NCBI RefSeq assembly: GCF_014646895.1
Contig: NZ_BMOD01000012.1
Span: forward strand, 62,001-126,000
DNA length: 64,000 nucleotides
Direction: 5' to 3'
From: Deinococcus roseus
GTDB taxonomy: Bacteria > Deinococcota > Deinococci > Deinococcales > Deinococcaceae
Every line of letters begins with the position of its first letter. Position 1 is the stretch's first letter. Below the pieces are notes generated by a model. It was not told the DNA's origin. It did no database searches and saw nothing but the letters and a program-made list of their open reading frames with translations. Below, in pieces: positions 7,401 through 16,088 of the stretch. Position numbers and translations under genes: made by a program.

Positions 7401-9461
7401 ATGCCCAAAAACCTCTGGAACCCCCAACTTGCCCCCCAGACCGACGGTTTAGACGCCCTCACCTACCGCTCTCAATTGCTCGGATCAGACCGCACCCTGG
7501 TCAACATCTACGGGGGCAACACCAGCGTCAAGAGCATCGAAAAAGACCATGTGGGGCGTGATGTGGAGGTGCTGTGGGTCAAAGGCAGCGGCAGCGACAT
7601 CGCCACCATCACCTCACGCGGCTTTGCTGGCCTGAAACTTGAAGAGGTGCTGCCCCTGATCGAGCGCGAATCCATGACCGATGAGGAAATGACCGCTTAC
7701 CTGGACCGCACCACCTTTGAACCGGGCCGTCCCAGACAGAGCATTGAAACGCTGCTTCACGCTTTTGTTCCTTTCAAACATGTGGACCACACCCACCCGG
7801 ATGCCATCATTGCCCTGGCCTGCAGCCCGGACGGTGAGCAGGTGATGCGTGAAATTTATGGGGACCGTGCCGCCTGGGTGCCCTACATCCGCCCCGGATT
7901 CACGCTCTCCAAACAGATTGGTGAAGCTGTGCGGGGCAACCCCGGCCTGGAGTGTGTGGTGATGGGCAAACACGGTCTGGTCACCTGGGGCAACACCTCT
8001 GAAGAAAGCTACCTGAAGACCCTGAGCATCATTCAGGAAGCCGAAGATTTCATCACGGCCAGATGCACCGGCCATGAATTCGGGCCTCAGGTGGTTGAGG
8101 GCCTGCCTGCAGACGAGCGCAGAAAAGTCTACGGCCAGATTGCCCCGGTGCTGCGGGCAAACCTCGGAAAAGCAGGCAGCTTCATCAGCATCTTTGATGA
8201 CTCTGAAGAGGTGCTGTCTTTCGTGAACAGCGAAAAAGCCCCCACGGTCTCCCAGGTGGGAGCCGCCTGTCCCGACCACCTGGTGCACGTGAAACGCACC
8301 CCCATGTTCGTGAACTGGAAGCCTGAACAGGGCCTGGAAGCGCTGGAAAAAGCCATCCAGGAAGCCAGTGCAAACTACCTGCAGGAATACGCAGCTTACT
8401 TCGAGGCCCACAAAGGCGAGGGAGACAGGATGTTCCCCGCTTACCCCCGTGTGATCCTGATTCCCGGTCTGGGCATGGTCAACACCGGATCGGACATCAC
8501 CAATGCAGATGTTTCCAATCAGCTGTATTACCGGGCCATTGCGGTGATTCGCGGTGCAGAAGCCCTGGGGGGTTTCGTGTCCCTCAGTGCTGCAGAAGCC
8601 TTCGCCATCGAGTACTGGCCGCTGGAACTGTACAAACTCTCGCTCAAGCCCGCCCCCAGATCCCTGGCTGGCAAAGTGGCTTTTGTGACCGGAGGGGCCA
8701 GCGGAATTGGCAAATCCATCGTGCACCGTCTGGCTGCAGAAGGAGCGCATGTGGTGGTGGCAGACATCAATGCAGAGGGCTCTGCAAAAACCGTGGAAGA
8801 AATCGAGCAGAAGCATGGCAAAGGCAAAGCCCTGGCCGTTCACTGTGATGTGACCAGCGAACAGGCCATTCAGCAGGCTTTCCAGACCACACTGGAAACC
8901 TACGGGGTGGTGGATGTGGTGGTGTCCAACGCAGGCATTGCCTCCTCTGCCCCCATCGAGGAAACCAGTCTGCAGATGTGGGAGTTGAATCAGAAAATCC
9001 TCTCCACAGGGTACTTTCTGGTGTCCCGTGAAGCCTTCAAGATCTGGCGCAAGCAGAGCGTGGGAGGCAGCCTGGTTTATGTGGCCTCCAAGAACAGTGT
9101 GGCTGCAGGGAAAAATGCCGCTGCCTACAGTGCCGCCAAAGCCGCAGAACTGCACCTCGCCCGCTGCCTTGCCGAAGAAGGCGGTGCTGCAGGCATCCGG
9201 GTGAACACCGTGCTCCCCGATGCGGTGCTTTCAGGTTCCAGCATCTGGGACGGAAAATGGCGTGCAGAACGGGCGGCAACGTATGGCATCGAACCGGACC
9301 AGCTGGAAGAACACTACCGCAAACGCACCACCCTGCGTGTGAACGTGTTCCCCGAGGACATCGCAGAGGCCGTGAAGTTCTTTGCCACCAGTGAATCTGC
9401 CAAGACCACCGGAGGTGTACTGACTGTGGATGGTGGGGTGCCCATCGCCTATGTGCGCTGA
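7401..9461 (+). CDS. rhaEW: Bifunctional rhamnulose-1-phosphate aldolase / L-lactaldehyde dehydrogenase
   Basis: 686 residues from the ATG at 7401 (AGGAGA upstream). Residues ~1-400 are a class II aldolase domain with Zn-ligand motifs HVDHTHPDAI and KHGLVTWGNT. Residues ~420-686 are a short-chain dehydrogenase with the nucleotide loop VTGGASGIGKS, the NAG motif and the YSAAK catalytic pair near residue 575. This fusion is the known RhaEW/YuxG type. It splits L-rhamnulose-1-P to dihydroxyacetone phosphate and L-lactaldehyde, then oxidises the aldehyde with NAD to lactate. The stop overlaps the rhamnulokinase start by 11 nt. Confidence 0.95.
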   Translation: MPKNLWNPQLAPQTDGLDALTYRSQLLGSDRTLVNIYGGNTSVKSIEKDHVGRDVEVLWVKGSGSDIATITSRGFAGLKLEEVLPLIERESMTDEEMTAYLDRTTFEPGRPRQSIETLLHAFVPFKHVDHTHPDAIIALACSPDGEQVMREIYGDRAAWVPYIRPGFTLSKQIGEAVRGNPGLECVVMGKHGLVTWGNTSEESYLKTLSIIQEAEDFITARCTGHEFGPQVVEGLPADERRKVYGQIAPVLRANLGKAGSFISIFDDSEEVLSFVNSEKAPTVSQVGAACPDHLVHVKRTPMFVNWKPEQGLEALEKAIQEASANYLQEYAAYFEAHKGEGDRMFPAYPRVILIPGLGMVNTGSDITNADVSNQLYYRAIAVIRGAEALGGFVSLSAAEAFAIEYWPLELYKLSLKPAPRSLAGKVAFVTGGASGIGKSIVHRLAAEGAHVVVADINAEGSAKTVEEIEQKHGKGKALAVHCDVTSEQAIQQAFQTTLETYGVVDVVVSNAGIASSAPIEETSLQMWELNQKILSTGYFLVSREAFKIWRKQSVGGSLVYVASKNSVAAGKNAAAYSAAKAAELHLARCLAEEGGAAGIRVNTVLPDAVLSGSSIWDGKWRAERAATYGIEPDQLEEHYRKRTTLRVNVFPEDIAEAVKFFATSESAKTTGGVLTVDGGVPIAYVR

Positions 9462-10950
9462 GATCACCCGCCATGTGGGCATTGACCTGGGCGCGTCCAG
9501 CGGCAAAATTGCCGTGCTGACCGTGCAGCAAGGTGCCCTGAACCTGGAGGTCCTGCACCGCTTCGAGAACACCCCGGTGCAGACCTCCACAGGTCTGTAC
9601 TGGAACGTGCTGGCGCTCTGGAAAGAGATCATCACCGGGCTGGGCAAGCTGCGGGGCCAGCAGATTGACTCCATTGGCGCAGACACCTGGGCTGTGGATT
9701 TCGCTCTGCTGGACGAGCATGACCTGCTGCTGGACGGGGTGCACCATTACCGGGATGCCCGCACAGATGGGGTCATGGAAAAGGTGCAGGATGAACACGG
9801 AAGCTGGAACATCTACCAGCGAAACGGCATTCAGTTCCTGCCTTTCAACAGCCTGTACCAGCTCCTCTCTGTGAAAAGGGACCATCCCCACCTGCTGTCC
9901 CAGGCCAAAACCCTCCTGATGGTTCCCGATCTGCTGCACTTCTGGCTGACGGGCATCAAACGCACCGAAATCACCAATGCCAGCACCACCCAGTTTTTCG
10001 ATCCGGTGACTGGACAGTGGGACCATGCCTTGCTGGCTGCACTGGACCTGCCCTCCCACTTCCTGCCTGAAGTTGGCAAAGGGGGAGAGGAGGCTTTTCC
10101 CCTGCTTCCCGAACTGGCACAGGAATTGCACCTGCCCCCAGCCGCGCGGGTGGTGCCTCCAGGCACCCACGACACGGCCTCTGCAGTGGTGGCGGTGCCT
10201 GCCACCGGAGACAACTGGGCGTTCATTTCTTCTGGAACCTGGTCATTGGTGGGCACAGAACTGCAAAGCCCCATCCTTTCTGAAGAGGCCTTCGAGGCCA
10301 ACTTCACCAGCGAACTGGGCGTCTCAGGCACCGTGCGTTACCTGAAAAACGTGATGGGACTGTGGATCTTGCAGGAATGCCGCAGAAGCTGGGGAGGGGT
10401 GGATTACCCGGTCCTGTACCGTGAAGCCGCAGAAGCCCATGACACCAGCACCTTCGATGTCGATGACCGGCGTTTCCTGGCCCCCGGACTGGACATGCCA
10501 GAGCGCATCCAGCAATACTGCCGTGAACACGGCTTGCAGGCTCCCCAGAGCCGTGGTGAAGTGGTGCGTTCGATCCTGAAAAGCCTGGCAGACCAGTACA
10601 GCAGGGTCATGCAAGACCTGGGCCGCACCACGGGCAAAACGTTTGAGGTGCTGCATGTGGTGGGCGGAGGTGCACACATCGAACTCCTCTGCCAGTGGAC
10701 CGCAGATGCCACAGGTTTGCCCGTCCATGCTGGCCCTGCAGATGGCACTTTGCTGGGAAACACCCTGACCCAGGCCATGCAGGTGCGGGGCCAGACTTTG
10801 TCAGAGATCAGAACAATGTTGATCGATTCGATCCGTCCGGTGGTGTACCATCCAGAAACAACATTGCCGAGGGCCGAGGGCAGAGCGGTCAGTGCGACGC
10901 GGGCCGCCCCGCAAGCACGTGGTAAAACCAAGAGAGGGCCGAGGGCATAA
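9451..10950 (+). CDS. rhaB: Rhamnulokinase
   Basis: 499 residues from the ATG at 9451, chosen because it overlaps the preceding stop (coupled translation) and places the FGGY-kinase N-terminus HVGIDLGASSGKI correctly; an in-frame ATG at 9430 is less likely. Family features: ADTWAVDFALLD, TNASTTQFFDP, GTHDTASAVVAVP, ISSGTWSLVGTE and the ATP-binding VVGGGAHIELLCQWTADATG. It phosphorylates L-rhamnulose at O-1. The last ~30 residues (from LPRAEGRAV on) are encoded in a G+C-rich repeat-like stretch and look like a recent C-terminal extension. Confidence 0.95.
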   Translation: MCAEITRHVGIDLGASSGKIAVLTVQQGALNLEVLHRFENTPVQTSTGLYWNVLALWKEIITGLGKLRGQQIDSIGADTWAVDFALLDEHDLLLDGVHHYRDARTDGVMEKVQDEHGSWNIYQRNGIQFLPFNSLYQLLSVKRDHPHLLSQAKTLLMVPDLLHFWLTGIKRTEITNASTTQFFDPVTGQWDHALLAALDLPSHFLPEVGKGGEEAFPLLPELAQELHLPPAARVVPPGTHDTASAVVAVPATGDNWAFISSGTWSLVGTELQSPILSEEAFEANFTSELGVSGTVRYLKNVMGLWILQECRRSWGGVDYPVLYREAAEAHDTSTFDVDDRRFLAPGLDMPERIQQYCREHGLQAPQSRGEVVRSILKSLADQYSRVMQDLGRTTGKTFEVLHVVGGGAHIELLCQWTADATGLPVHAGPADGTLLGNTLTQAMQVRGQTLSEIRTMLIDSIRPVVYHPETTLPRAEGRAVSATRAAPQARGKTKRGPRA

Positions 10951-11044
10951 AATGGTGGTTTCAGATTTTTCCATGCTGATGGATGGCTTTGGCTCTTGCT
11001 GTAGCTCCTTGACTGCTCTCGGCCCTGTGCCCTGTGCCCTCGGC
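10866..11044. repeat. GCCGAGGGC(A) short-repeat cluster at the rhaB/lutA junction
   Basis: GCCGAGGGC units occur at about 10866-10881 (two, overlapping the rhaB coding end) and 10939-10946. The inverted form TGCTCTCGGCCCTGTGCCC continues to CTCGGC at 11044. GTGC-GACGCGGG ... CCCGC-AAGCAC at ~10892-10918 can fold into a hairpin. The pattern resembles a dispersed small repeat that inserted at the gene junction; the family identity is unknown. Confidence 0.55.
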
Positions 11045-11058
11045 TTCCAGAGGAGACC

Positions 11059-11802
11059 ATGAAAGTAGACCTTTTCATCACCTGCCTGAACGACGCCCTG
11101 TTTGCCCAGACGGGCCGGGCCACCGTGCAGCTGCTCAGGCGACTGGGGCAGGAGGTGCGATTCAATGCCAGCCAGACCTGCTGCGGTCAGATGCACTTCA
11201 ACACCGGGTACCAGAGTGACGCCCTGGTCCTCATCCGCAAATTTGTTGAAGACTTCAAAGACAGCGAGGTGATCGTGGCCCCCTCTGGAAGCTGTGTCGC
11301 CATGATCCGCGATCTGTACCCCAGGGCTGCAGAGTGGGCAGGCGACCATGCCCTTCACGAAGCCACCCTGAAACTTGCAGAAAAAACCTTCGAGCTCTCC
11401 GAGTTCATCGTCAATGTTTTGAAAATTGAAGATGTGGGGGCGTATTACCCCCACAAAGTCACCTACCACCCGACCTGCCATGCTGTGCGGGTGCTCCGGG
11501 TGGGGGAGGCCCCTTTGAAGCTGTTGCGCAATGTCAAAGGTCTGGAGCTTCTGGAATTGCCCCAGAAAGACCAGTGCTGCGGGTTTGGTGGCACGTTTGC
11601 TGTGAAGAACGCAGAAACCAGCACCGCCATGCTGTCAGACAAGGCATCCAGCATCATGCAAACCAGAGCGGAAATTTGCACGGCTGGTGACAATTCCTGT
11701 CTGCTGCACATCGGAGGGGGGCTCTCCAGAATGCAGAGCGGCACCAGAACCGTGCATTATGCAGAGATTCTGGCGAGCGTGGAAAAACAGGTGAGGCCAT
11801 GA
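11059..11802 (+). CDS. lutA: L-lactate utilization Fe-S protein LutA
   Basis: 247 residues with two cysteine-rich CCG domains: TCCGQMHFNTGY near residue 38 and QCCGFGGTFAVK near residue 174, with THPTC-like segment YHPTCHAVR between them. LutA is the CCG-domain subunit of the LutABC complex that oxidises L-lactate to pyruvate. GAGGAG precedes the ATG. The stop overlaps lutB by ATGA. Its place after rhaB suggests it consumes the lactate made by the dehydrogenase half of RhaEW. Confidence 0.95.
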   Translation: MKVDLFITCLNDALFAQTGRATVQLLRRLGQEVRFNASQTCCGQMHFNTGYQSDALVLIRKFVEDFKDSEVIVAPSGSCVAMIRDLYPRAAEWAGDHALHEATLKLAEKTFELSEFIVNVLKIEDVGAYYPHKVTYHPTCHAVRVLRVGEAPLKLLRNVKGLELLELPQKDQCCGFGGTFAVKNAETSTAMLSDKASSIMQTRAEICTAGDNSCLLHIGGGLSRMQSGTRTVHYAEILASVEKQVRP

Positions 11803-13214
11803 GTGACGGTGGCATCCATCCTGCAAAGACCTTCGTGGACGCAGCACATGACACCCTGAGCAACACCCAGATGCGCCGCAATTTGCGCCATGTCACATCG
11901 GCCATCCGGGACAAGCGAACCAGAGCGGTCAGCGAGGTGGACAACTGGGAAGACCTGCGTGAGGTGGCTTCCCAGACCAAGCAGCACGTGCTGGAAAACC
12001 TGGAGACCTATTTGTTGCAACTCGAGGAGTCCGTGACCAGAGCAGGCGGTCAGGTGCACTGGGCAACAGATGCCCGGGAAGCCCGCGAGATCGTGGCGAA
12101 AATTGCCCTGAAGCATGGGGCAAAAGAAGTCATCAAGATCAAGAGCATCACCACAGACGAGATCGAACTGAATGGTTTTTTGCAGGGTCGGGGTGTGGCG
12201 GCCATTGAAACCGACCTGGCAGAGCTGATTGTGCAGCTTTCCCATGACCGGCCCAGCCACATTCTGGTGCCCGCCATCCACAAGAACCGCAGCGAGGTCC
12301 GTGACCTCTTCAATGCCACGCTGGGGGCAAAGCTGGAATCAGATGAACCTGCCCAGATTGCCGGGGCCGCCCGCACCTACCTGCGCGAAAAATTCTTCAG
12401 TGTGAAAATGGCGGTTTCAGGGGCGAACTTTGCCATCGCAGAAACCGGAACCGTGTGCATTGTGGAATCGGAAGGCAACGGGCGCATGTGCCTGACCCTC
12501 CCCGATGTGCTGGTCTCGATCATGGGCATTGAGAAGGTGCTGCCCAGATGGGAAGATCTGGCGGTTTTTCTGGAGATGCTGCCCCGCTCCTCAACAGCAG
12601 AGCGCATGAACCCCTACAACAGCATGTGGACTGGAGTCACCGAGAATGACGGCCCAAAAGAATTTCATCTGGTCTTGCTGGACAATGGCCGCACGCAGGT
12701 GCTGAGAGACGAGGTGGGGTCGCAGGCCCTCAAGTGCATCCGGTGCAGTGCGTGTCTGAACGTGTGCCCGGTGTATGAAAGGGCTGGAGGGCACGCTTAT
12801 GGCTCGGTGTATCCGGGTCCCATCGGGGCGATCCTGACCCCCCAGTTGCTGGAAATGAAAGACGACAAGGCCAACACTTTGCCTTATGCCTCTTCTTTGT
12901 GTGGGGCCTGTTATGATGCTTGCCCGGTCAAAATCAACATTCCAGAGGTGCTCATTTACCTGCGCGGCAAAGTCACCAAGAAGAAAGGCACCACCCTGGA
13001 ATCGCTGGCTTTAAAAAGCATGCTGTGGGTGATGCAGGAACCCCACCGCTTTGAGGGGGCTTTGAAACTCGGGCGTTTGGGGCAGGGACCCTTCACACAG
13101 AACGGCAAATTCACGGTCCTGCCTGGCTTGCTTTCTGGCTGGACCCATTCCCGTGACCTGCCGGAACTGCCCAAACAGTCTTTCCGGGAATGGTGGAAGG
13201 AGCAAGGACAGTGA
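11799..13214 (+). CDS. lutB: L-lactate utilization Fe-S protein LutB
   Basis: 471 residues. An N-terminal LUD domain (residues ~70-290, with KSITTDEIELNGFL and SGANFAIAETGT) is followed by a double-cluster ferredoxin region: CIRCSACLNVCPVYE near residue 312 and LCGACYDACPVKINIP near residue 367. It forms the central electron-transfer subunit of LutABC. It is coupled to lutA by a 4-nt overlap, and lutC starts inside its stop codon. Confidence 0.95.
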   Translation: MSDGGIHPAKTFVDAAHDTLSNTQMRRNLRHVTSAIRDKRTRAVSEVDNWEDLREVASQTKQHVLENLETYLLQLEESVTRAGGQVHWATDAREAREIVAKIALKHGAKEVIKIKSITTDEIELNGFLQGRGVAAIETDLAELIVQLSHDRPSHILVPAIHKNRSEVRDLFNATLGAKLESDEPAQIAGAARTYLREKFFSVKMAVSGANFAIAETGTVCIVESEGNGRMCLTLPDVLVSIMGIEKVLPRWEDLAVFLEMLPRSSTAERMNPYNSMWTGVTENDGPKEFHLVLLDNGRTQVLRDEVGSQALKCIRCSACLNVCPVYERAGGHAYGSVYPGPIGAILTPQLLEMKDDKANTLPYASSLCGACYDACPVKINIPEVLIYLRGKVTKKKGTTLESLALKSMLWVMQEPHRFEGALKLGRLGQGPFTQNGKFTVLPGLLSGWTHSRDLPELPKQSFREWWKEQGQ

Positions 13215-13822
13215 AAGAGGAAATGCTCAGACGCATCCGGGCTGCAAAACACCCTGCCCGCACCCCTCTTCCCACCTATCCTGCCCGACCTTCCAGACCC
13301 CAACAGGAAACCACAGAGCGTTTTGTGGAACATGTGGAAGACTACAAGGCACGGGTGCAACGCATTGCAGGGGTGTCCCAGTTGCCCATGGCCATCAGGC
13401 GCGCACTGGGCCAGAAACAAAAAGTGGTTGTCCCAGAAGATTTCCCTCAGGAATGGCTTCCTGAAAACCTGGATCTGATCCGTGATCCGGGAACCCTGTC
13501 CCACCACCAAATCAAGCTGCAGGAGGTGGTGATCACAGGATGCAAACTGGGCATCAGCGACACCGGAACCCTGGTGCTGGACTCCGGGGCTCACCAGGGC
13601 AGGCGGGTGATTTCACTGATTCCAGACCACCACATTTGCATCATCTTCACCGACCAGATTGTGCAGGGGGTGCATGACGCTGTGCTGCAACTGGAAAGCA
13701 GTGTGCAGGCAGGACAGGCCCTCACCTGGATCAGTGGCCCCAGTGCCACCAGTGACATCGAACTGGTGCGGGTGGAAGGGGTGCACGGTCCCCGCACGCT
13801 GGATGTGGTGCTGGTTGGCTGA
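13211..13822 (+). CDS. lutC: L-lactate utilization protein LutC
   Basis: 203 residues if the GTG at 13211 is used. It overlaps the lutB stop (GTGA) and has AAGGAGCAAGGA just upstream, which I prefer to the ATG at 13190. LUD-domain protein: VVITGCKLGISDTGTLVLDSG, PDHHICIIFTDQIV, WISGPSATSDIELVRVEGVHGPR, the hallmark segments of LutC. Third component of the lactate oxidation complex and last gene of the rha-lut run. Confidence 0.93.
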   Translation: MKEEMLRRIRAAKHPARTPLPTYPARPSRPQQETTERFVEHVEDYKARVQRIAGVSQLPMAIRRALGQKQKVVVPEDFPQEWLPENLDLIRDPGTLSHHQIKLQEVVITGCKLGISDTGTLVLDSGAHQGRRVISLIPDHHICIIFTDQIVQGVHDAVLQLESSVQAGQALTWISGPSATSDIELVRVEGVHGPRTLDVVLVG

Positions 13823-13862
13823 CCTGCCCAGATGGGCGTTCATGAAACTGTTGCATGTTCGG

Positions 13863-13868
13863 TACAAT
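13863..13868 (+). promoter_or_regulatory. -10 box TACAAT for the zinc-ribbon protein gene
   Basis: TACAAT ends 11 nt before the ATG at 13880. The transcript would have a leader of only a few nucleotides; no clear -35. Confidence 0.5.
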
Positions 13869-13879
13869 GACAAAGATCC

Positions 13880-14173
13880 ATGGGCACCCTGTACCACTAC
13901 GAATGCCAGCACTGCGGTTACACCCCACCAGAAGACCTCGGTCTGGGCAAAAGCATGCTGCAAATCCCCACAGTGCTGGTGCATTGCACCACCTGCCGCG
14001 AATTTCACCTCTTTGATCTGCACCCAGACCAGAAGAAGCCTCCCCGTTGCCCCAAAAGGGTCTGGCATCAGGTCGAGGTTCTGCATGAACCCTCTGACAA
14101 CGGGGTGTTCAGGGTCAAATGCCCGAAGTGCAAGAAGCTCAACCTGATGATCGAGGTGGGGGTCTGGGAGTGA
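13880..14173 (+). CDS. Small zinc-ribbon-like protein, function unknown
   Basis: 97 residues. Cysteine pairs YECQHC (near residue 9), CTTC (near 37), a lone RC-P near 54 and VKCPKCKKL (near 82) suggest one or two zinc knuckles. No other domain is recognised. It follows lutC by 57 nt but has its own -10 box, so it may be independent. The zinc ribbon is read from residue spacing only. Confidence 0.7.
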   Translation: MGTLYHYECQHCGYTPPEDLGLGKSMLQIPTVLVHCTTCREFHLFDLHPDQKKPPRCPKRVWHQVEVLHEPSDNGVFRVKCPKCKKLNLMIEVGVWE

Positions 14174-14243
14174 AGGGGTAGGCATCAGGTCTGGTGCAGA
14201 TCAAATGATTTGAATGATTGGCCTGCCCATCCATATTCCCACA

Positions 14244-14606
14244 CTACATCCTTTCAAAACAGAAATAATCATCAATCCACAGGCAGAAGTAAGGCTTCAA
14301 ATCAGGAAATCGCACGTCAACGGTGACCCCGAGATTGGTGTTGAATGCATCAGGTGGGCTCGATGCAAATTGGACCTTGAGAGGCACCCCAACAGAGGCA
14401 AACTCGAAGTGAAGGAAGTGGTTCTCAAAGGACCATCTGGTTTGCTGGATTTTTTGGTCTACGTTCACCAGCAGGATTCCCTCAGGTTTCAGGTCAAGTT
14501 CCACCTGATTGCTGCAGTCGTAGCATCTCCATTTGCCAGTGACATCAGATGGAGGGCTGCAGGCAACCAGCTCAACTCCCAGAACAAGTAGAAACAGGAA
14601 TTTCAT
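14244..14606 (-). CDS. Small lipoprotein, function unknown
   Basis: 120 residues starting with a lipoprotein signal, MKFLFLLVLGVELVAC, where the lipobox cysteine is residue 16. The mature part (CSPPSDVTGKWRCYDCSNQVELDLKPEG, cut here at a natural break) looks like a small beta-rich domain with a CYDC pair and a TGKW start often seen in lipocalin-like secreted proteins. Leaderless -10 TACACT lies 5 nt upstream on the minus strand. Function unknown. Confidence 0.72.
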   Translation of the reverse strand: MKFLFLLVLGVELVACSPPSDVTGKWRCYDCSNQVELDLKPEGILLVNVDQKIQQTRWSFENHFLHFEFASVGVPLKVQFASSPPDAFNTNLGVTVDVRFPDLKPYFCLWIDDYFCFERM

Positions 14607-14611
14607 GTTTG

Positions 14612-14617
14612 AGTGTA
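14612..14617 (-). promoter_or_regulatory. -10 box for the lipoprotein gene, leaderless
   Basis: On the minus strand TACACT is separated from the ATG (14606) by 5 nt. Confidence 0.5.
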
Positions 14618-14816
14618 GATCTGGTGCTTCAGGTTAATTGTCCCATATTTGATTTAAACACCTCACCTCTTTGTAAGACCTCTTTCGCCTCCTCTGAAAG
14701 CCAAAATCAGACAAAACCAATCCTGCAAGTGGTTTCATTGACCAGACAACTTTCCAGAGCAATGTCAAATTTGCCCTCATTCCGCTCAATGCCAGGGCAG
14801 GGGAGGGGTCATGCTT

Positions 14817-14846
14817 TGTTTTTCCCGGGGTTGTTCTCTCTATAGT
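14817..14846 (+). promoter_or_regulatory. Promoter upstream of the polysaccharide deacetylase gene
   Basis: TTGTTT (14817-14822), 18-nt spacer, TATAGT (14841-14846). A leader of roughly 85 nt precedes the TTG start. The remaining 14618-14816 holds nothing recognisable. Confidence 0.5.
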
Positions 14847-14938
14847 GGGAACACCAATTCATTGGCCCGCCGGGCAGGATTCAAATTTCTGGATCCTGCA
14901 GGGTTGTTTTTTCAGAAAGAGTCAGAAAAGAGGTTGTC

Positions 14939-15970
14939 TTGAAAATCCTTTACACGGCTTTGATCCTGCTGGGACTCTTGACTGGTTGCAACAGCAACGC
15001 CACCCAGCCGGTGCCCCCGGTGCCCCCTGAGCCAGATCCCACCCTCAAACTCGCTGCAAATCCCACCATCCTGAAGGTGGCTGGAGAGGTCACCCTGACG
15101 GCCACACCCAGCAGCACCAAGAACCTGATCAAAATGGAGTTCTACCGCAATGGCAGCCTCTTTTTCACCGATTCAGAGGCCCCATACAGTGCCAGACAGG
15201 GTTTCACTGAGGGTCAGAACGGGACCTACACCTACACGGCAAAATCCTTTTACAGCAAAGACATCACGGCCCAGAGTGCTGCAGTGTCCGTCAGTGTCAA
15301 TATTGCAGGCAGTCTGGCCCGGCCCCTGGTCACCTTTGTCAGCGACGATGGCAGCAAACAGGACATCCTGAAACTGCTCCCCATCTTCAAAGAAAAAAAT
15401 GCAGTGGCGGTGGCGGGCATTGTCACGGCTTACATCGGCAAAGACGACTGGCACATGAACCAGACCGACCTGCTGGATTTGCAGGCTGCAGGTTGGGAAC
15501 TCGCCAGCCACACCCGCACCCATGTGGGGTTGAACGCCCTGAGCAGCACGGATCTGGCAAAAGAACTCCACGATTCAAAGCTGGACCTCGAGGCCCTTGG
15601 GGTAAAGGTGACCACACTGGTTTACCCTTATGGAGGTCCCAGTGATGCCGTTTTGCAGGCTGCTGCACAGGAGTATCAGGTGGGCCTGAATGCCTGGGGA
15701 GGCCTCAATCTGCAGCCCCTCAAACTGCTGAACCTGAATCGGGTGCCCTTTGGGGCTTTCACCAGTGGCAACAATTCGCTGGCCTCTTACATAGGTCAGG
15801 TGGATGCGGCCATCCAGCAGAAAGGCTGGCTGATTTTCATGCTGCATCCTTTTGCAGATGAATTTGACAGCGTGCAACTGCAGCACCTGAAAGACACGCT
15901 GGATGACATCAACAGCAAGAAAATTCCAGTGGTGACCATCCAGCAAGGGTTGAAACTGCTGGGGTTGTGA
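14939..15970 (+). CDS. Polysaccharide deacetylase lipoprotein
   Basis: 343 residues from a TTG start with AGAGG 6 nt upstream. A lipoprotein signal (LILLGLLTGC, cysteine at residue 18) is followed by a Pro-rich linker and an Ig-like domain (residues ~35-125, TPSSTKNLIKMEFYRNGS). The NodB-type deacetylase domain is ~130-343. Its metal/catalytic motifs are FVSDDG (equivalent of TFDDG) and SHTRTH (HxxxH). It probably removes acetyl groups from cell-wall or surface polysaccharide outside the membrane. A strong terminator follows. Confidence 0.88.
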   Translation: MKILYTALILLGLLTGCNSNATQPVPPVPPEPDPTLKLAANPTILKVAGEVTLTATPSSTKNLIKMEFYRNGSLFFTDSEAPYSARQGFTEGQNGTYTYTAKSFYSKDITAQSAAVSVSVNIAGSLARPLVTFVSDDGSKQDILKLLPIFKEKNAVAVAGIVTAYIGKDDWHMNQTDLLDLQAAGWELASHTRTHVGLNALSSTDLAKELHDSKLDLEALGVKVTTLVYPYGGPSDAVLQAAAQEYQVGLNAWGGLNLQPLKLLNLNRVPFGAFTSGNNSLASYIGQVDAAIQQKGWLIFMLHPFADEFDSVQLQHLKDTLDDINSKKIPVVTIQQGLKLLGL

Positions 15971-15987
15971 CCTGTGGCGACTTTGTT

Positions 15988-16021
15988 CCCTGCTGGGGGT
16001 TTGCTTTCAGCAGGGTTTTTG
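15988..16021 (+). terminator. Intrinsic terminator after the deacetylase gene
   Basis: 8-bp stem CCCTGCTG / CAGCAGGG, 12-nt loop, followed by TTTTTG. Confidence 0.85.
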
Positions 16022-16052
16022 CTTGATGGGGATTGCTCTGGATGCTCACCTC

Positions 16053-16082
16053 TTGACACCTACCTATCAGTAGGTATAGAAT
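16053..16082 (+). promoter_or_regulatory. tetR promoter with embedded operator
   Basis: TTGACA (16053-16058), then TATAGA (16075-16080) or TAGAAT (16077-16082). The 16-bp palindrome TACCTATCAGTAGGTA fills 16061-16076, that is, the spacer, which is a typical repressor position. ATG at 16089 is 6 nt beyond the -10. Confidence 0.75.
16061..16076. promoter_or_regulatory. TetR operator copy 1
   Basis: TACCTATCAGTAGGTA; outer arms TACCTA/TAGGTA. Its exact reverse complement recurs at 16693-16708 before the hydrolase gene. Confidence 0.8.
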
Positions 16083-16088
16083 CTTCCC

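Noticed and set aside
14214..14591. Plus-strand ORF opposite the lipoprotein
   Set aside because: The minus-strand frame has a clear lipobox signal and promoter; the plus frame has neither.
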